Positions 36,558-46,190 are shown, numbered from the stretch's first letter. The stretch is 64,000 nt of DNA from Sporosarcina luteola (GCF_023715245.1 NZ_JAMBNV010000005.1:62001-126000); one strand, 5' to 3'. The notes: generated by a model from the sequence alone, not told the origin. Program-made: numbers and translations.

Positions 36558-37057
36558 TGGAATTCCTCCTTTCCATCTCCGTGATACTCTTGGACAGCTT
36601 GGATAATATTCAAGATGTTGTAAGCGATAATCAATATCCCGCTGATCGGAAGAATCATATAAATCCAATCCAATGTTATGTTTAGAGTAGGCGAAGCCTG
36701 TATGGCACCCACTCCTACAAAATCCTTTCCTCCCATTAGAAAGACAATGACTGCAATGACCATAATCAGCAATTCCGTAAAGATGGATAGCGCAAGACCC
36801 CATGCTCCTGTTAACTTATCTGGAATAATGGACAATCGCATATGATCTTTTTTCCCAAATACAAGTGCAGCGCCAAGCAAGGATACCCATACAAATGAAT
36901 AGCTCAACAAATCCTCCGACACTGTGCTAGGAGTTTTAAAGGCATATCGTGTAATCACTTGGTACGTTGCTAGAAATGTCATGAAAGCTAAGAGGAAAGC
37001 ACATATCCCAGCAAGCGATTTATCTAAAATGCTTCTCACCTTGATCATCGTTATCAT
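36554..37057 (-). CDS. TRAP transporter small permease (DctQ)
   Basis: About 167 residues with four transmembrane helices; FLATYQVITRYAF and SEDLLSYSFVWVSLLGAALVFGKKDHMRL are typical of DctQ, which scaffolds DctM. Start uncertain: ATG at 37057 or 37048, both shortly after GGAAAG. It follows the binding-protein gene by 10 bp. Confidence 0.9.
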   Translation of the reverse strand: MITMIKVRSILDKSLAGICAFLLAFMTFLATYQVITRYAFKTPSTVSEDLLSYSFVWVSLLGAALVFGKKDHMRLSIIPDKLTGAWGLALSIFTELLIMVIAVIVFLMGGKDFVGVGAIQASPTLNITLDWIYMILPISGILIIAYNILNIIQAVQEYHGDGKEEFQ

Positions 37058-37067
37058 CTTCTTTCCA

Positions 37068-38078
37068 TTAGTTCTGGATTTGTTGAACCAGGTCATACAA
37101 CTCTTGCAATTTTGGATTTCCCTTCAACAATGCTTCTTTGACAGGCTGCTGCATTTCTTCGAATGGTTTTTTGTCGACGGTAATAAACTCGACGCCCATT
37201 TCTTCTGCTTCCTCAATCGCTTCTGCAATTTGATTGTCCCATTCTCCGTTGGCAACTTGTGTACTTAACTTGAACGCCTCTTGAAACACTTCTTTTTCAT
37301 CCGTCAAGGAATCCATGAATTTCGTACTTACGACGAACACGTCTGTAAAGATTTGGTGTTCCGTACGAGAATAGTATTTTGCCACTTCCCCATGTTTCAT
37401 CTTCACAAGTGCCATCTCAGGGTTCGTCCCAGCATCAATGACACGATTCTGCAGGGCGGTATATACTTCTCCGTACGCCATAACGACTGCCGCTGCATTA
37501 AAGCCTTGGACCATCTTCACATTCGCTTCACTTGACTGAACACGAATCTTCAATCCTTTGAGGTCTTCGGGCTTTTCAACTCTCTTTGAGGCGTAGATAT
37601 TATTTACGCCATTAGCAAACCAGGTAACGCCCTGAATGCCCTTATCGACCGTTGAGTTGTAAATCTCATTGACGAACTCTTCATTCTCCATGACTTCTCG
37701 GAAACTAGCTTCATCGTTAAACAAGTATGGTAAGCTGAAAATCTTATATTCATCTGCAAATGCTTCTAGATTGCTTCCACTCGTCACAACCATGTCCAAC
37801 GAGCCCATCTGCAGTAATTCAAGCACTTCAGAATTTCCGCCAATAACCCCATTATGGAAAATCCTCACCTCGTACCGGTCCCCCAGATTTTCCTCCACAT
37901 GTTCTTTGAATGCCTGTAAACCAAGTGCTATCGGGTGGTCATCGGGCTGTACGGTTGCAATGCTGATAATTCGTTTACTCCTTAATTCTTCACTACTCAC
38001 CGAAGTGGAACACCCGGCTAAGGCTAGCATTAAGATCATGCATAAAACGGCAGCTGAATATTTTCTAATCATCCTCAT
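37068..38078 (-). CDS. TRAP transporter solute-binding lipoprotein (DctP)
   Basis: A 336-residue DctP-family binding protein. The lipoprotein signal ends LALAGCS, so Cys is lipidated and the protein is tethered outside the membrane. The conserved region DLKGLKIRVQSSEANVKMVQ contains the Arg that binds the ligand carboxylate, and TSGSNLEAFADEYKIFSLPY is typical. The ligand is thus an organic acid, probably a sugar acid, keto acid or amino acid derivative. A CcpA cre box lies 41 bp upstream. Confidence 0.94.
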   Translation of the reverse strand: MRMIRKYSAAVLCMILMLALAGCSTSVSSEELRSKRIISIATVQPDDHPIALGLQAFKEHVEENLGDRYEVRIFHNGVIGGNSEVLELLQMGSLDMVVTSGSNLEAFADEYKIFSLPYLFNDEASFREVMENEEFVNEIYNSTVDKGIQGVTWFANGVNNIYASKRVEKPEDLKGLKIRVQSSEANVKMVQGFNAAAVVMAYGEVYTALQNRVIDAGTNPEMALVKMKHGEVAKYYSRTEHQIFTDVFVVSTKFMDSLTDEKEVFQEAFKLSTQVANGEWDNQIAEAIEEAEEMGVEFITVDKKPFEEMQQPVKEALLKGNPKLQELYDLVQQIQN

Positions 38079-38118
38079 ATCCTCACCCTTGTATGATTAT
38101 TTCCGAATCAAGTATCCA

Positions 38119-38132
38119 TGTAAGCGCTTACC
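38119..38132. promoter_or_regulatory. cre box (CcpA) upstream of the TRAP genes
   Basis: TGTAAGCGCTTACC differs from the ideal palindromic cre TGTAANCGNTTACA only at the last base. It suggests glucose repression of substrate uptake. Confidence 0.75.
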
Positions 38133-38156
38133 AACTGGAGCGGACGAATTACTGGC

Positions 38157-38216
38157 AACCTCTTAGTACGTCCTGTTGTCTTCTATTGAGAAAACCACTT
38201 TGCATACTAAGAGGTT
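38157..38216 (-). other. long-loop hairpin between the NicX-like and dctP genes
   Basis: AACCTCTTAGTA and its exact complement TACTAAGAGGTT are 36 bases apart in the intercistronic space. On the minus strand no T run follows, so it is not a simple terminator; it may protect or separate the two parts of the message. Confidence 0.5.
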
Positions 38217-38227
38217 TTATTCATCTA

Positions 38228-39226
38228 TTAGACAAGCAATTCTCCGTCTTTCATAATAACTCGGCCATCAATCTCACAAGTCACCGTTTTTATTACCATA
38301 TCAAGATGCAGCGGCGAATTGACATGACCGCCAAAGTTCAAGTTCTTACCGATTCCAATATGGATGTTGCCGAAAGAGCCTTCGTCAGGTGCCATATGGC
38401 CGCAAAGGATATTTTCTTTGTTCAACCCAAGTCCCAGTTCAGCAATATTGTAGACTGTCGGATCATTGAATTCCGCCAATAGTTTACGTAAAATATCCGC
38501 CTCGCGACCACCTTGTATTTCTGTAATGAAGCCATCCTTAACGACGCATGTGATCGGTTCTTCAATAAGGTTCAATAATGGATGTGGAATGCTGCCGTCA
38601 AACACTAATACACCATTGGCAGTTCCTTCAACCGGTCCCAATGCAACTTCTGCGTTTGGAGGAAACGAAGCAGCTCCAGGCACAGTGGCTGTCCCATGAT
38701 CCAATACAGGGTCTCTTCCTTCAATGCTGCACACCATATGCGTTCCGCCAGGGGCAGTAAGTGTGAACGTTTTTCCTTTATAATGAGGAGCAACTCGATT
38801 GACCACTTCAGTAACTTCATCAAAATCTGCAGTTAATCCACCTTCTTCAAACATGTGAAGAGCATAGTCTTGTAGCCCAATCCAACGCAGACGACCGTTC
38901 TTACTAGCATCTAATCTCGCTTTTGAATGATACATCGAATACGTTGTCGCTCCAAAAGCCACATCACAATTATTCATGGCGGCTCGTACAGCTTCCGTCG
39001 GTTCGGCTCCATGCCCTTCTCTTGTAGGCATTACCATCAAGGTCGTTTCAAAAAACTCTTTTGCATGTTTGTAAACAAATTCACCGATTTCCAACTTGTT
39101 TTCATCGGTAATGACGAGCACCTTTTCTCCTTCTTTTAAATGCGTAATACTCGTAAATAATTGTTTAATCCCGAGTGGTAAATCTTCCAGCATTTCTGTC
39201 CTTGATTTTACTAATACATTTTCCAT
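38228..39226 (-). CDS. M29 aminopeptidase / NicX-like metalloenzyme
   Basis: A 332-residue protein in the family that contains thermophilic M29 aminopeptidases and the iron-dependent 2,5-dihydroxypyridine dioxygenase NicX. The C-terminal FGGHVNSPLHLDMVIKTV supplies a His-x-Asp pair as in NicX metal sites, and GHMAPDEGSFGNIHIGIG precedes it. It may be a ring-opening dioxygenase or an amidase/peptidase. It is co-directional with RidA and the TRAP genes, so it probably acts on the imported compound. AAAGGGG precedes the ATG. Confidence 0.65.
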   Translation of the reverse strand: MENVLVKSRTEMLEDLPLGIKQLFTSITHLKEGEKVLVITDENKLEIGEFVYKHAKEFFETTLMVMPTREGHGAEPTEAVRAAMNNCDVAFGATTYSMYHSKARLDASKNGRLRWIGLQDYALHMFEEGGLTADFDEVTEVVNRVAPHYKGKTFTLTAPGGTHMVCSIEGRDPVLDHGTATVPGAASFPPNAEVALGPVEGTANGVLVFDGSIPHPLLNLIEEPITCVVKDGFITEIQGGREADILRKLLAEFNDPTVYNIAELGLGLNKENILCGHMAPDEGSFGNIHIGIGKNLNFGGHVNSPLHLDMVIKTVTCEIDGRVIMKDGELLV

Positions 39227-39282
39227 AATTATTTTCCCCTTTTCATTTTCAATTTCATTTCAAATCCATTGCCCAATTTCCG

Positions 39283-39738
39283 TTACTCTACTTCAACAAT
39301 GATTTCTACTTCTACAGGTGTCCCTCCGGGAAGAGAACTCGCCCCCAGGGAAACTCTGCTATGCTCTCCTACTTCACCGAAAACCTCGATGGCCAAGGCT
39401 GAGACTTCATTCATGACTTCCGGCTGCTCGATGAAGTCTGGTGAACTCGCCACATACCCTTTAATATTGACGATTTTCCGAATTGAGTTAAGACTCCCTG
39501 TCATATTCCGGACAGTAGCCAGACAGTTAACGAATGCAATTTTCGCTGCATCTTGTGCTTCTTCGATTGTAACTGTATTTCCTACAATTCCTTGATATTT
39601 TAAAACCCCATCTACCTTTGCTGCGTTACCGGAAACAAAAATCAAATTGCCGGTGCGTACCCCATCTTCAAATATGCGCTTATTTGCTGGTGCTGAAAGT
39701 TTATAGCCTAAACCTTCAATTTTCTCTTCATAATTCAT
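39283..39738 (-). CDS. RidA family protein
   Basis: A 151-residue YjgF/YER057c/UK114 protein of the longer subgroup (GYKLSAPANKRIFEDGVRTG near the start; GSLNSIRKIVNIKGYVASSP; SRVSLGASSLPGGTPVEVEI). The usual RidA arginine in the RxxV motif near the C-terminus is replaced in SRVSLGASSLP by Arg-Val-Ser. RidA proteins hydrolyse reactive enamine/imine intermediates. First gene of the operon, with its own strong promoter; an imine-forming step is thus likely in the pathway. Confidence 0.88.
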   Translation of the reverse strand: MNYEEKIEGLGYKLSAPANKRIFEDGVRTGNLIFVSGNAAKVDGVLKYQGIVGNTVTIEEAQDAAKIAFVNCLATVRNMTGSLNSIRKIVNIKGYVASSPDFIEQPEVMNEVSALAIEVFGEVGEHSRVSLGASSLPGGTPVEVEIIVEVE

Positions 39739-39860
39739 AAGCGTCCCTCCCGTTGGAAAAGTTTACTATTTCATAACACTTCACTTAGACTTTTAGTAGT
39801 CTGACTGTTATAAAATATCTCTTTTTAATATTGTAAGACAAATAAAATAGTAAGTCAATT
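39739..39860 (-). promoter_or_regulatory. promoter and operator region before ridA
   Basis: On the minus strand TTGACT (39853-39858), 17 bases, TACAAT (39830-39835): a strong sigma-A promoter whose -10 and spacer closely match the kdgD promoter, including the half-palindrome GTCTTA. Downstream lies another inverted repeat, AGACT-TTTAGT-AGTCT (about 39787-39802). The rest of the gap (39861-40027) shows nothing further that I can identify. Confidence 0.8.
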
Positions 39861-40027
39861 ACAAATTAATTACTTTAATGACATGAATGAAATTATAAAC
39901 TGAATAGAAGAATTAAGCTTTAGTAGTTTCAAAAAAGTGCAAATTGAACTAGGAGTTTGTAAAGTTCATCTACCGTATCACCTACTACTTCAGATGCGTG
40001 AGAGAGGAAAACTCTTTTCCAAGCAAC

Positions 40028-40060
40028 AAAAAAGCATGAACGGTGAAAATCCGTCCATGC
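40028..40060 (-). terminator. second terminator after cydC
   Basis: GCATGAACGG pairs with CCGTCCATGC (one G-U) around a 7-base loop; T6 follows on the minus strand. Confidence 0.8.
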
Positions 40061-40094
40061 ATGCTAAGTGCTTATTATGTCATGTTCTTACAGA

Positions 40095-40145
40095 AGAAAA
40101 AACTGAGCGGTAAATAGAGTAGTTCCACTCCTTTATCGCTCAGTT
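40095..40145 (-). terminator. terminator after cydC
   Basis: AACTGAGCG (40101-40109) pairs with CGCTCAGTT (40137-40145); on the minus strand TTTTTTCTTC follows. Just beyond the cydC stop. Confidence 0.78.
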
Positions 40146-40154
40146 CCCAACTCA

Positions 40155-41882
40155 TCAAATCCCTTTATCCATTTCATACAACGCACGGTACTTTGATGAA
40201 GTCGCTAGCAGGTTTTCATGATTTCCTTGTAAGACGATGTTGCCTTCTTCCAGAAAGATGATTTCGTCCATTTGTTCGATGCCCGCTAAATGATGTGTCA
40301 CCCAAATGACCGTCTTGTCTTTTGCCGCATCGAACATTGTTTGCAGTAGGTCATGTTCTGTTTTCGGATCAAGTCCAATCGTTGGTTCATCAAAAATAAC
40401 AATCGGCGTTTGCTGTAAAAGGACACGGGCGAATGCAATTCGTTGGCGTTCTCCACCTGAAAACCGATGTCCCATTTCTTCCATCGGCGTTTTCAGTCCT
40501 GTAGGGATCGAAGCGAGTAATTTCGTTAGTTGTGCTTGTTCAACAACTTCCGAAATCTCTTCATCAGATGCTTCGGGATTTCCAATCCGAATATTATTTT
40601 CCACCGTTGTATCAAAAAGATGTGATTTTTGATTCAAAATTGACAGCGATTTGGCAAGCAAGCTTTGGCTTGCTTGTTCACCGTTGATGAATACATTTCC
40701 TGCTGTCGGCTGAAGTGCGCCTGTCAAAAGTTTTAGCAGCGTTGATTTGCCCGTACCGCTCCGACCTAAGATTGCAACTTTCTTACCTCTGTCAATCGTC
40801 AAGGTCATCCCACTAATGACATCTTCCTTACTTTCTGGATAACGATAGGATACGTTTTGCACTTCAATCGCTGGTCCGTTTGCTTCGCGAATAGCTGCTA
40901 CAGCTGACTGCGGAGCGTGACCTGGAGCATCGCCGGTTTCGGTTTCCACCTCTTGTAAACGTCGAAGTGATTCTTCATACGCGGGGATCCGTTCAATTGC
41001 TTCAGAAGCCGGTGAAAGGGCATCGGTAATTGCTAACATCATTAATGCAAAAGCTGCAATTACAGTTGGTGCTATTTGCCCTGTCTCCGCTTGGTTGCCT
41101 GCCCAAGCGATCATCGCCATCACTGCAATGCCGATGACAAGTTGAACTATAGCATTTCGCACATGTTGCCATCGATTCATTCTCTTTTCAATTTCTAACA
41201 AGTCGCGTTCATCGGTTTTATAATCAGATAAAAATGATTCAATTCGTCCACTGGCAATCCAATCCGATAAGCCGAATACGGCATCTGTTAATTGCGCGTA
41301 TAATTGATTGCGTCCTTGTTTTAGCGCGATGTATTTACGTCGCGTCACGAGTAATGAAATAAAAGGAATTACGAATACAATAATCGCTAACACAAGCGCC
41401 ATCATGAGGGCGAATACCCAGTCAAATAATCCAAGCACGCCAATCAATGCACCATAAACGAATAGCGATAAGATACTTGGAAATACAGTTCGTAAATAGA
41501 AATCCTGTAAATGCTCGATGTCCTCGGATAACATACTCAATAAGTCACCCGTTTTATAACGTGATTGCAATACTAATGCCTGAGGTTGCAGAACACGGTA
41601 CAGCCGTGTTCGCATTCTCTCCAAAATGCGCAAAATGACGTCATGGCCAATGAGTCGTTCTAAATAACGCATGACTGCCTGGCTTATACTAAACGCCCGT
41701 ACCGCCACAATGGGAACGTAGACGATCATAATATTTTCCGGGCGAAGGGCTGACTTTGAAATTAAATAACCCGATATGAACAATAACATCACACTAGATG
41801 CGACTCCAAGCACGCCTACCAATACGGTAAGCAACATCCGCCCTTTATGTTGTTTCATATAAGGGATAATCCAAGTTCTCAC
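40155..41882 (-). CDS. cydC: thiol/heme ABC exporter half CydC
   Basis: A 575-residue half-transporter: six transmembrane helices, then an ATPase with Walker A VAILGRSGTGKSTLLKL, signature RFSGGERQRIAFARVLL and Walker B PIVIFDEPTIGLDP. With the upstream gene product it forms CydDC, which is required for assembly of cytochrome bd. GTG start at 41882 overlaps the previous stop (GTGA). In Bacillus the order cydA-cydB-cydC-cydD is used, so naming of the two halves may be swapped. Confidence 0.92.
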   Translation of the reverse strand: MRTWIIPYMKQHKGRMLLTVLVGVLGVASSVMLLFISGYLISKSALRPENIMIVYVPIVAVRAFSISQAVMRYLERLIGHDVILRILERMRTRLYRVLQPQALVLQSRYKTGDLLSMLSEDIEHLQDFYLRTVFPSILSLFVYGALIGVLGLFDWVFALMMALVLAIIVFVIPFISLLVTRRKYIALKQGRNQLYAQLTDAVFGLSDWIASGRIESFLSDYKTDERDLLEIEKRMNRWQHVRNAIVQLVIGIAVMAMIAWAGNQAETGQIAPTVIAAFALMMLAITDALSPASEAIERIPAYEESLRRLQEVETETGDAPGHAPQSAVAAIREANGPAIEVQNVSYRYPESKEDVISGMTLTIDRGKKVAILGRSGTGKSTLLKLLTGALQPTAGNVFINGEQASQSLLAKSLSILNQKSHLFDTTVENNIRIGNPEASDEEISEVVEQAQLTKLLASIPTGLKTPMEEMGHRFSGGERQRIAFARVLLQQTPIVIFDEPTIGLDPKTEHDLLQTMFDAAKDKTVIWVTHHLAGIEQMDEIIFLEEGNIVLQGNHENLLATSSKYRALYEMDKGI

Positions 41883-43609
41883 AGCTCTCCTCCCCTTCCC
41901 CGGTTATGTCTAATCAAATCTGTATACACACCTTGTTTCCGAATTAATTCATCATGTGTACCACTTTCGACAAGACTCCCCTCTTTTAATACGACGACAT
42001 GATCCATATCCTTCATCCAATGAATGCGATGCGTCGCAAGAAAGACGAGTTTCCCTTCAAATAGGCGAAGCATTGATTGTTTCAACTCATATTCTGTCTC
42101 AATATCAAGATGTGCTGTTGGTTCATCGAGAATAATAATGGGGCGTTTACTTAACAATGCGCGGGCCATCGCAATTCGTTGTTCTTGACCGCCACTTACT
42201 GAACGCCCCCCCTCGCCGATTTGGGTATCCGCTTGTTCAGGCAATTGTTGAACGAGAGCGCGAAGACCTGTTTCATCGATGACCTGCTCGACTTCCTCAT
42301 CAGTGGCAGTCGGTTCATAAAATCGAATGTTTTCTTTAATCGACGCCGGGAAAATATAAGGGTGCTGCGGGATATAGGCAATCTGACTTGTCCAATCCGT
42401 TCGCATGAGCGAAGGTGTTTTCTCTTCGTTCACTTCGATCAGCCCACTAGTCGGCTGTAAAAAGCCAGCAATAATATCGATGAATGTTGACTTTCCAGCC
42501 CCTGACTCACCTACAATCCCAATTGCTCCGCTACCTTCCCATGCAAATCGCAGGTTATTTACAATCTGTTTTTCATCTACACTAACTGTTACTCCATGAA
42601 ACGCAATCTTGCTCATCGGTCCCCATTCGATGTTCGCGTTCATCGCAGGGAGAGTTGTATCCTCATGTTCTTTAATGATGGATTCTATTTGTCCCAAGGC
42701 AATTTGCCCGTCCAACGTCGCATGATAATCCGTTCCAACTTGTCGGATTGGCAAAAAGTATTCAGGTGCTAAAATAAGAATCGTTAACGCCGGTAGAAGA
42801 ACGATCGCACCATCAATGAGGCGGAACCCAAGACCAACCGCAACGAATGCGATCGACAAACTCGTAAAGAAATCGAGTGCAAATGATGAGAGAAATGCGA
42901 TACGAAGTGTTTTCATCGTCGCTTTCCGATATCGTTTGCTGACACGTGCAATTTTGCCTTCATGCCTTTCGCTTACTCCTAAATACGTTAACGTTTCCAA
43001 TCCTTTTAACGTATCGATGAAGTGATTCGATAGAATGCGATAAGTTTTATACTGATTGTCTGCCATCTTTTGCGCCGCCATCCCAAGTAAAATCATGAAA
43101 ATGATAATGATCGGGACAGTGGCGATTAAGATGATGGATGATATTTTGTCGAACGTAAAAATAGTAATCGCAAGTACCGCAGGGATGATAAAGGTACGGA
43201 TCATACGTGGAATCGTGATCTCCAAATACGTTTTGACTTGTTCAATCCCTTCAATCGCAAGCGTAACGAGTCTCCCCGTTCCGTTTGTCTGCGCAAATCG
43301 TGGACCGAGTTTAAAATAGGAAGCGGTAAGTTGTTCGCGTAACGCTTTCGTTGTTCGGACTGCAAAGCGCTCTGACAGCAGTTGTTGGACGTGGGATAAA
43401 ACGTGACGCATGACGAAAAATACCAGGAATAAAAGGAGGTCTTTCCAGATTTCTTGAACAGTTGCCCCTTGGAATAAAGATGTCACACTTCGTCCCAAGA
43501 AAATGGCTTGAAAGACGATTGCACACGCTTCTACTAAAATGAGGAACGTCAGGGACGTATAGAGAGAACGGCTGCCGGGGTAAGATGGGAGTCCTTTTTT
43601 TCTTTTCAT
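41879..43609 (-). CDS. cydD: thiol/heme ABC exporter half CydD
   Basis: A 576-residue half-transporter with six membrane helices and an ATPase (Walker A AIGIVGESGAGKSTFIDII, signature SVSGGQEQRIAMARALL, Walker B PIIILDEPTAHLD). It pairs with the next gene product. The ATG shares one base with the cydB stop (TAATG). Part of the four-gene cytochrome bd operon. The order cydA, cydB, this gene, then the second half is as in Bacillus, where this position is called cydC. Confidence 0.92.
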   Translation of the reverse strand: MKRKKGLPSYPGSRSLYTSLTFLILVEACAIVFQAIFLGRSVTSLFQGATVQEIWKDLLLFLVFFVMRHVLSHVQQLLSERFAVRTTKALREQLTASYFKLGPRFAQTNGTGRLVTLAIEGIEQVKTYLEITIPRMIRTFIIPAVLAITIFTFDKISSIILIATVPIIIIFMILLGMAAQKMADNQYKTYRILSNHFIDTLKGLETLTYLGVSERHEGKIARVSKRYRKATMKTLRIAFLSSFALDFFTSLSIAFVAVGLGFRLIDGAIVLLPALTILILAPEYFLPIRQVGTDYHATLDGQIALGQIESIIKEHEDTTLPAMNANIEWGPMSKIAFHGVTVSVDEKQIVNNLRFAWEGSGAIGIVGESGAGKSTFIDIIAGFLQPTSGLIEVNEEKTPSLMRTDWTSQIAYIPQHPYIFPASIKENIRFYEPTATDEEVEQVIDETGLRALVQQLPEQADTQIGEGGRSVSGGQEQRIAMARALLSKRPIIILDEPTAHLDIETEYELKQSMLRLFEGKLVFLATHRIHWMKDMDHVVVLKEGSLVESGTHDELIRKQGVYTDLIRHNRGRGGEL

Positions 43610-44622
43610 TAATACTCCAACTGGTCCTTCCCTTTGAGACGTTCACGAAATACGTAATAGCTCCACCCTTGGTAAGCTAGCACGAAGGGAATCAGCGTTA
43701 ACGAAATATAACTCATCACTTTTAACGAATAGTCTCCCGATGAGGCGTTATAGACCGTTAAATCATTTGCTGCGCCAAGCGTACTGATCATGACACGTGG
43801 AAACAGTCCGATAAAGACACTTGCGGTTAACGCAATGATTGTAATGGTCGTCATTAAAAATGAGAGTCTGTTCCTCTTCTTTTTATTCAATATCGTTGAG
43901 AGGAGCAATGTTCCCCAGGCTAACAGTGGCAACGCTATCCACCCAGTTCCGTGTGCAGTGAAGATATCTGTCTTCCAAAGACCTGCTGCGGCAAAAGCAA
44001 GCAAGGCAAGCAATACCGCGGGTGCAAATCTCGATGACGCAACCCTTGCTCGTTCTTGTAGTTCGCCTTCTGTTCGCAGTGTGATAAATTGCAACCCATG
44101 TACGATGCAAAGAAGCGTAAACATCACACCGCCAAGTAAGGCAAATGGATGAAGCAATTGTAGAAACCCACCGATCATCTCCTTATGTTGATCGATTGGA
44201 ACACCTGTCATAAAATTCGTCAATGCCACTCCCCAAAGGAATGGGGGGACAACGCTTCCAATAAAGATCGCCCAATCCCACACCTGTTTCCATACGGGAT
44301 GGTCCACCTTCCCTCTAAATTCAAATGCCACGCCACGTAAAATTAACGCAAGCAACATGAACACAAAGGCAATATAGAAACCACTAAACAGCGTTGCATA
44401 CCAATGTGGAAATGCCGCAAACATTGCGGCACCAGCTGAAATGAGCCACACTTCATTGGCATCCCAAAACGGGCCGATCGAATTTAAATACACTCGCTTC
44501 TCATAATCATCGCGTCCTAAATACTTAGCAACCGTGCCGACGCCAAAGTCAAATCCCTCAAGCACGAAGAATAACGTGAACATAAAAGCGATTAGCAGAA
44601 ACCATAATTCACTTAGTTCCAA
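43609..44622 (-). CDS. cydB: cytochrome bd oxidase subunit II
   Basis: A 337-residue membrane protein with about eight helices. It opens with LWFLLIAFMFTLFFVLEGFDFGVG, the signature of CydB, followed by DANEVWLISAGAAMFAAFPHWY. With CydA it forms the high-oxygen-affinity quinol oxidase used under low oxygen. The start is TTG at 44622, ten bases after GGGAGG, and overlaps the cydA end by 10 bp. Confidence 0.97.
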   Translation of the reverse strand: MELSELWFLLIAFMFTLFFVLEGFDFGVGTVAKYLGRDDYEKRVYLNSIGPFWDANEVWLISAGAAMFAAFPHWYATLFSGFYIAFVFMLLALILRGVAFEFRGKVDHPVWKQVWDWAIFIGSVVPPFLWGVALTNFMTGVPIDQHKEMIGGFLQLLHPFALLGGVMFTLLCIVHGLQFITLRTEGELQERARVASSRFAPAVLLALLAFAAAGLWKTDIFTAHGTGWIALPLLAWGTLLLSTILNKKKRNRLSFLMTTITIIALTASVFIGLFPRVMISTLGAANDLTVYNASSGDYSLKVMSYISLTLIPFVLAYQGWSYYVFRERLKGKDQLEY

Positions 44623-46025
44623 ATATAATCATCCTCCCGACCGGATGGGTCAACAGCATCAACATCAGCATCAACCTCAACCGTTTTTTCCTGATATGCA
44701 CCTTGCTTAATTGTGCGGACGTATAAATAAACCGCTACCCCCGCTAAAATCGCATACAACGTTGAAAATGAAATTAACGAAAATAGAACCTGCCCTGCTG
44801 TCACATTCGGGGATACGGCATCTTCTGTTTTCATGACACCGAAGACAACCCATGGCTGACGACCCATTTCCGTCATTATCCAACCGACAGTATTCCCGAT
44901 AAACGGTAACGCTATAGCGTATACCATTACTTTCATGAACAATGGGTTTTGTTCAAGTTTGTTTCTCCTTGATACAAACCAGCCGTATACTCCGAGAAGA
45001 AGCATGATTGTGCCAGCAAACACCATTGTACGGAAGCTCCAAAATACTGTTCGAACAGGTGGAATATAGTTGCCAGGCCCATACTTTTCTTCATAGTGCT
45101 TCTGAATCGTATTCATCCCTTCAACTTGTCCACTAAATTTATTGAACGATAAAACACTTAACATATAAGGGATTTGTATTTCATTTGTCGTTGTCTTTTC
45201 ATAAGGGTTTATTTTTGCTACGACCGTAAACGGTGCCGGATCAGCGCTGTCTTCCCATAATGCTTCCGCGGCCGCCATTTTCATAGGCTGCGTAGTAAGG
45301 AGATGCACCGCTTGTTGGTGACCGACGAACAGAACGACAACTGTTGAAACCGTTGCAATGATAATGGAAATCTGAAAAGACTTCTTGAACATATCTAGTT
45401 GTTGTTTCTTTAGAATTTTCCATGCACTGATTCCTGCAACGAAAAAAGCACCTGTTGCAAAAGCTGAAAATAAAACATGCGGGAACTGAACCCATAATTG
45501 CGGGTTTGTTAATAAAGCGAGGAAATCATTCATTTGGGCTCTGCCTTCAAAATATTCAAAGCCTACGGGGTGATGCATAAATGAATTGGCTGTTAAGATC
45601 CAAAATGCGGAAAGAACAGTTCCAAACAGAACGAGCCAAATGGATAGTAAATGAACTCGTTTCGGCAAGCGATCCCAACCGAACACCCATAATCCAATGA
45701 AAGTTGACTCCATAAAGAACGCAAGCAGTCCTTCGATTGCAAGTGATGGACCAAAGACGTCTCCGACGAATCTTGAATATGTCGACCAGTTCATACCGAA
45801 CTGGAATTCTTGTAAAATTCCTGTTACAACACCGACTGCAAAGTTAATGAGAAACATGGTTCCCCAAAACTTCGTCATTTTTTTATACTTTTCATCGCCT
45901 GTCCGATGATAAATCGTTTGCATAATCGCAATCGTCAGTGCGAGACCGATTGACATCGGGACGAAAAGATAATGAAATATTGTTGTAGAAGCAAATTGTA
46001 TCCTTGCTAAAAATATCGGATCCAT
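44613..46025 (-). CDS. cydA: cytochrome bd oxidase subunit I
   Basis: A 470-residue quinol oxidase subunit carrying hemes b558, b595 and d. IQFASTTIFHYLFVPMSIGLALT includes the heme histidine; GRQPWVVFGVMKTEDAVSP is the conserved Q-loop-side motif. The short Q-loop form is typical of Bacillales. ATG at 46025 gives the expected length; AAAGGAG is 12 bases upstream. Operon leader contains TTGTGA/TCACAA half-sites. Confidence 0.97.
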   Translation of the reverse strand: MDPIFLARIQFASTTIFHYLFVPMSIGLALTIAIMQTIYHRTGDEKYKKMTKFWGTMFLINFAVGVVTGILQEFQFGMNWSTYSRFVGDVFGPSLAIEGLLAFFMESTFIGLWVFGWDRLPKRVHLLSIWLVLFGTVLSAFWILTANSFMHHPVGFEYFEGRAQMNDFLALLTNPQLWVQFPHVLFSAFATGAFFVAGISAWKILKKQQLDMFKKSFQISIIIATVSTVVVLFVGHQQAVHLLTTQPMKMAAAEALWEDSADPAPFTVVAKINPYEKTTTNEIQIPYMLSVLSFNKFSGQVEGMNTIQKHYEEKYGPGNYIPPVRTVFWSFRTMVFAGTIMLLLGVYGWFVSRRNKLEQNPLFMKVMVYAIALPFIGNTVGWIMTEMGRQPWVVFGVMKTEDAVSPNVTAGQVLFSLISFSTLYAILAGVAVYLYVRTIKQGAYQEKTVEVDADVDAVDPSGREDDYIWN

Positions 46026-46190
46026 TTCACAAATACACTCCTTTAAAGTAATGCTACGAATAATATTTCCATGAAACCAATTTACTTGGGATTCTTCATG
46101 GAGTATCCAAGTATACATGTATCTTTATACACTATCCATGCCGAAACGATGACTAATCAACGACATTTCTTTGTCCAAAGTTTGGCGGAT

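Noticed and set aside
35250..36803. Extended N-terminus (82 residues) of the DctM frame.
   Set aside because: It is Cys/His-rich and unlike DctM, overlaps the dctQ gene, and a proper ATG with AGGAGG stands at 36557.
40155..43609. The two ABC half-transporters as a drug exporter.
   Set aside because: Their translational coupling to cydAB and their overall form identify them as the CydDC assembly transporter.
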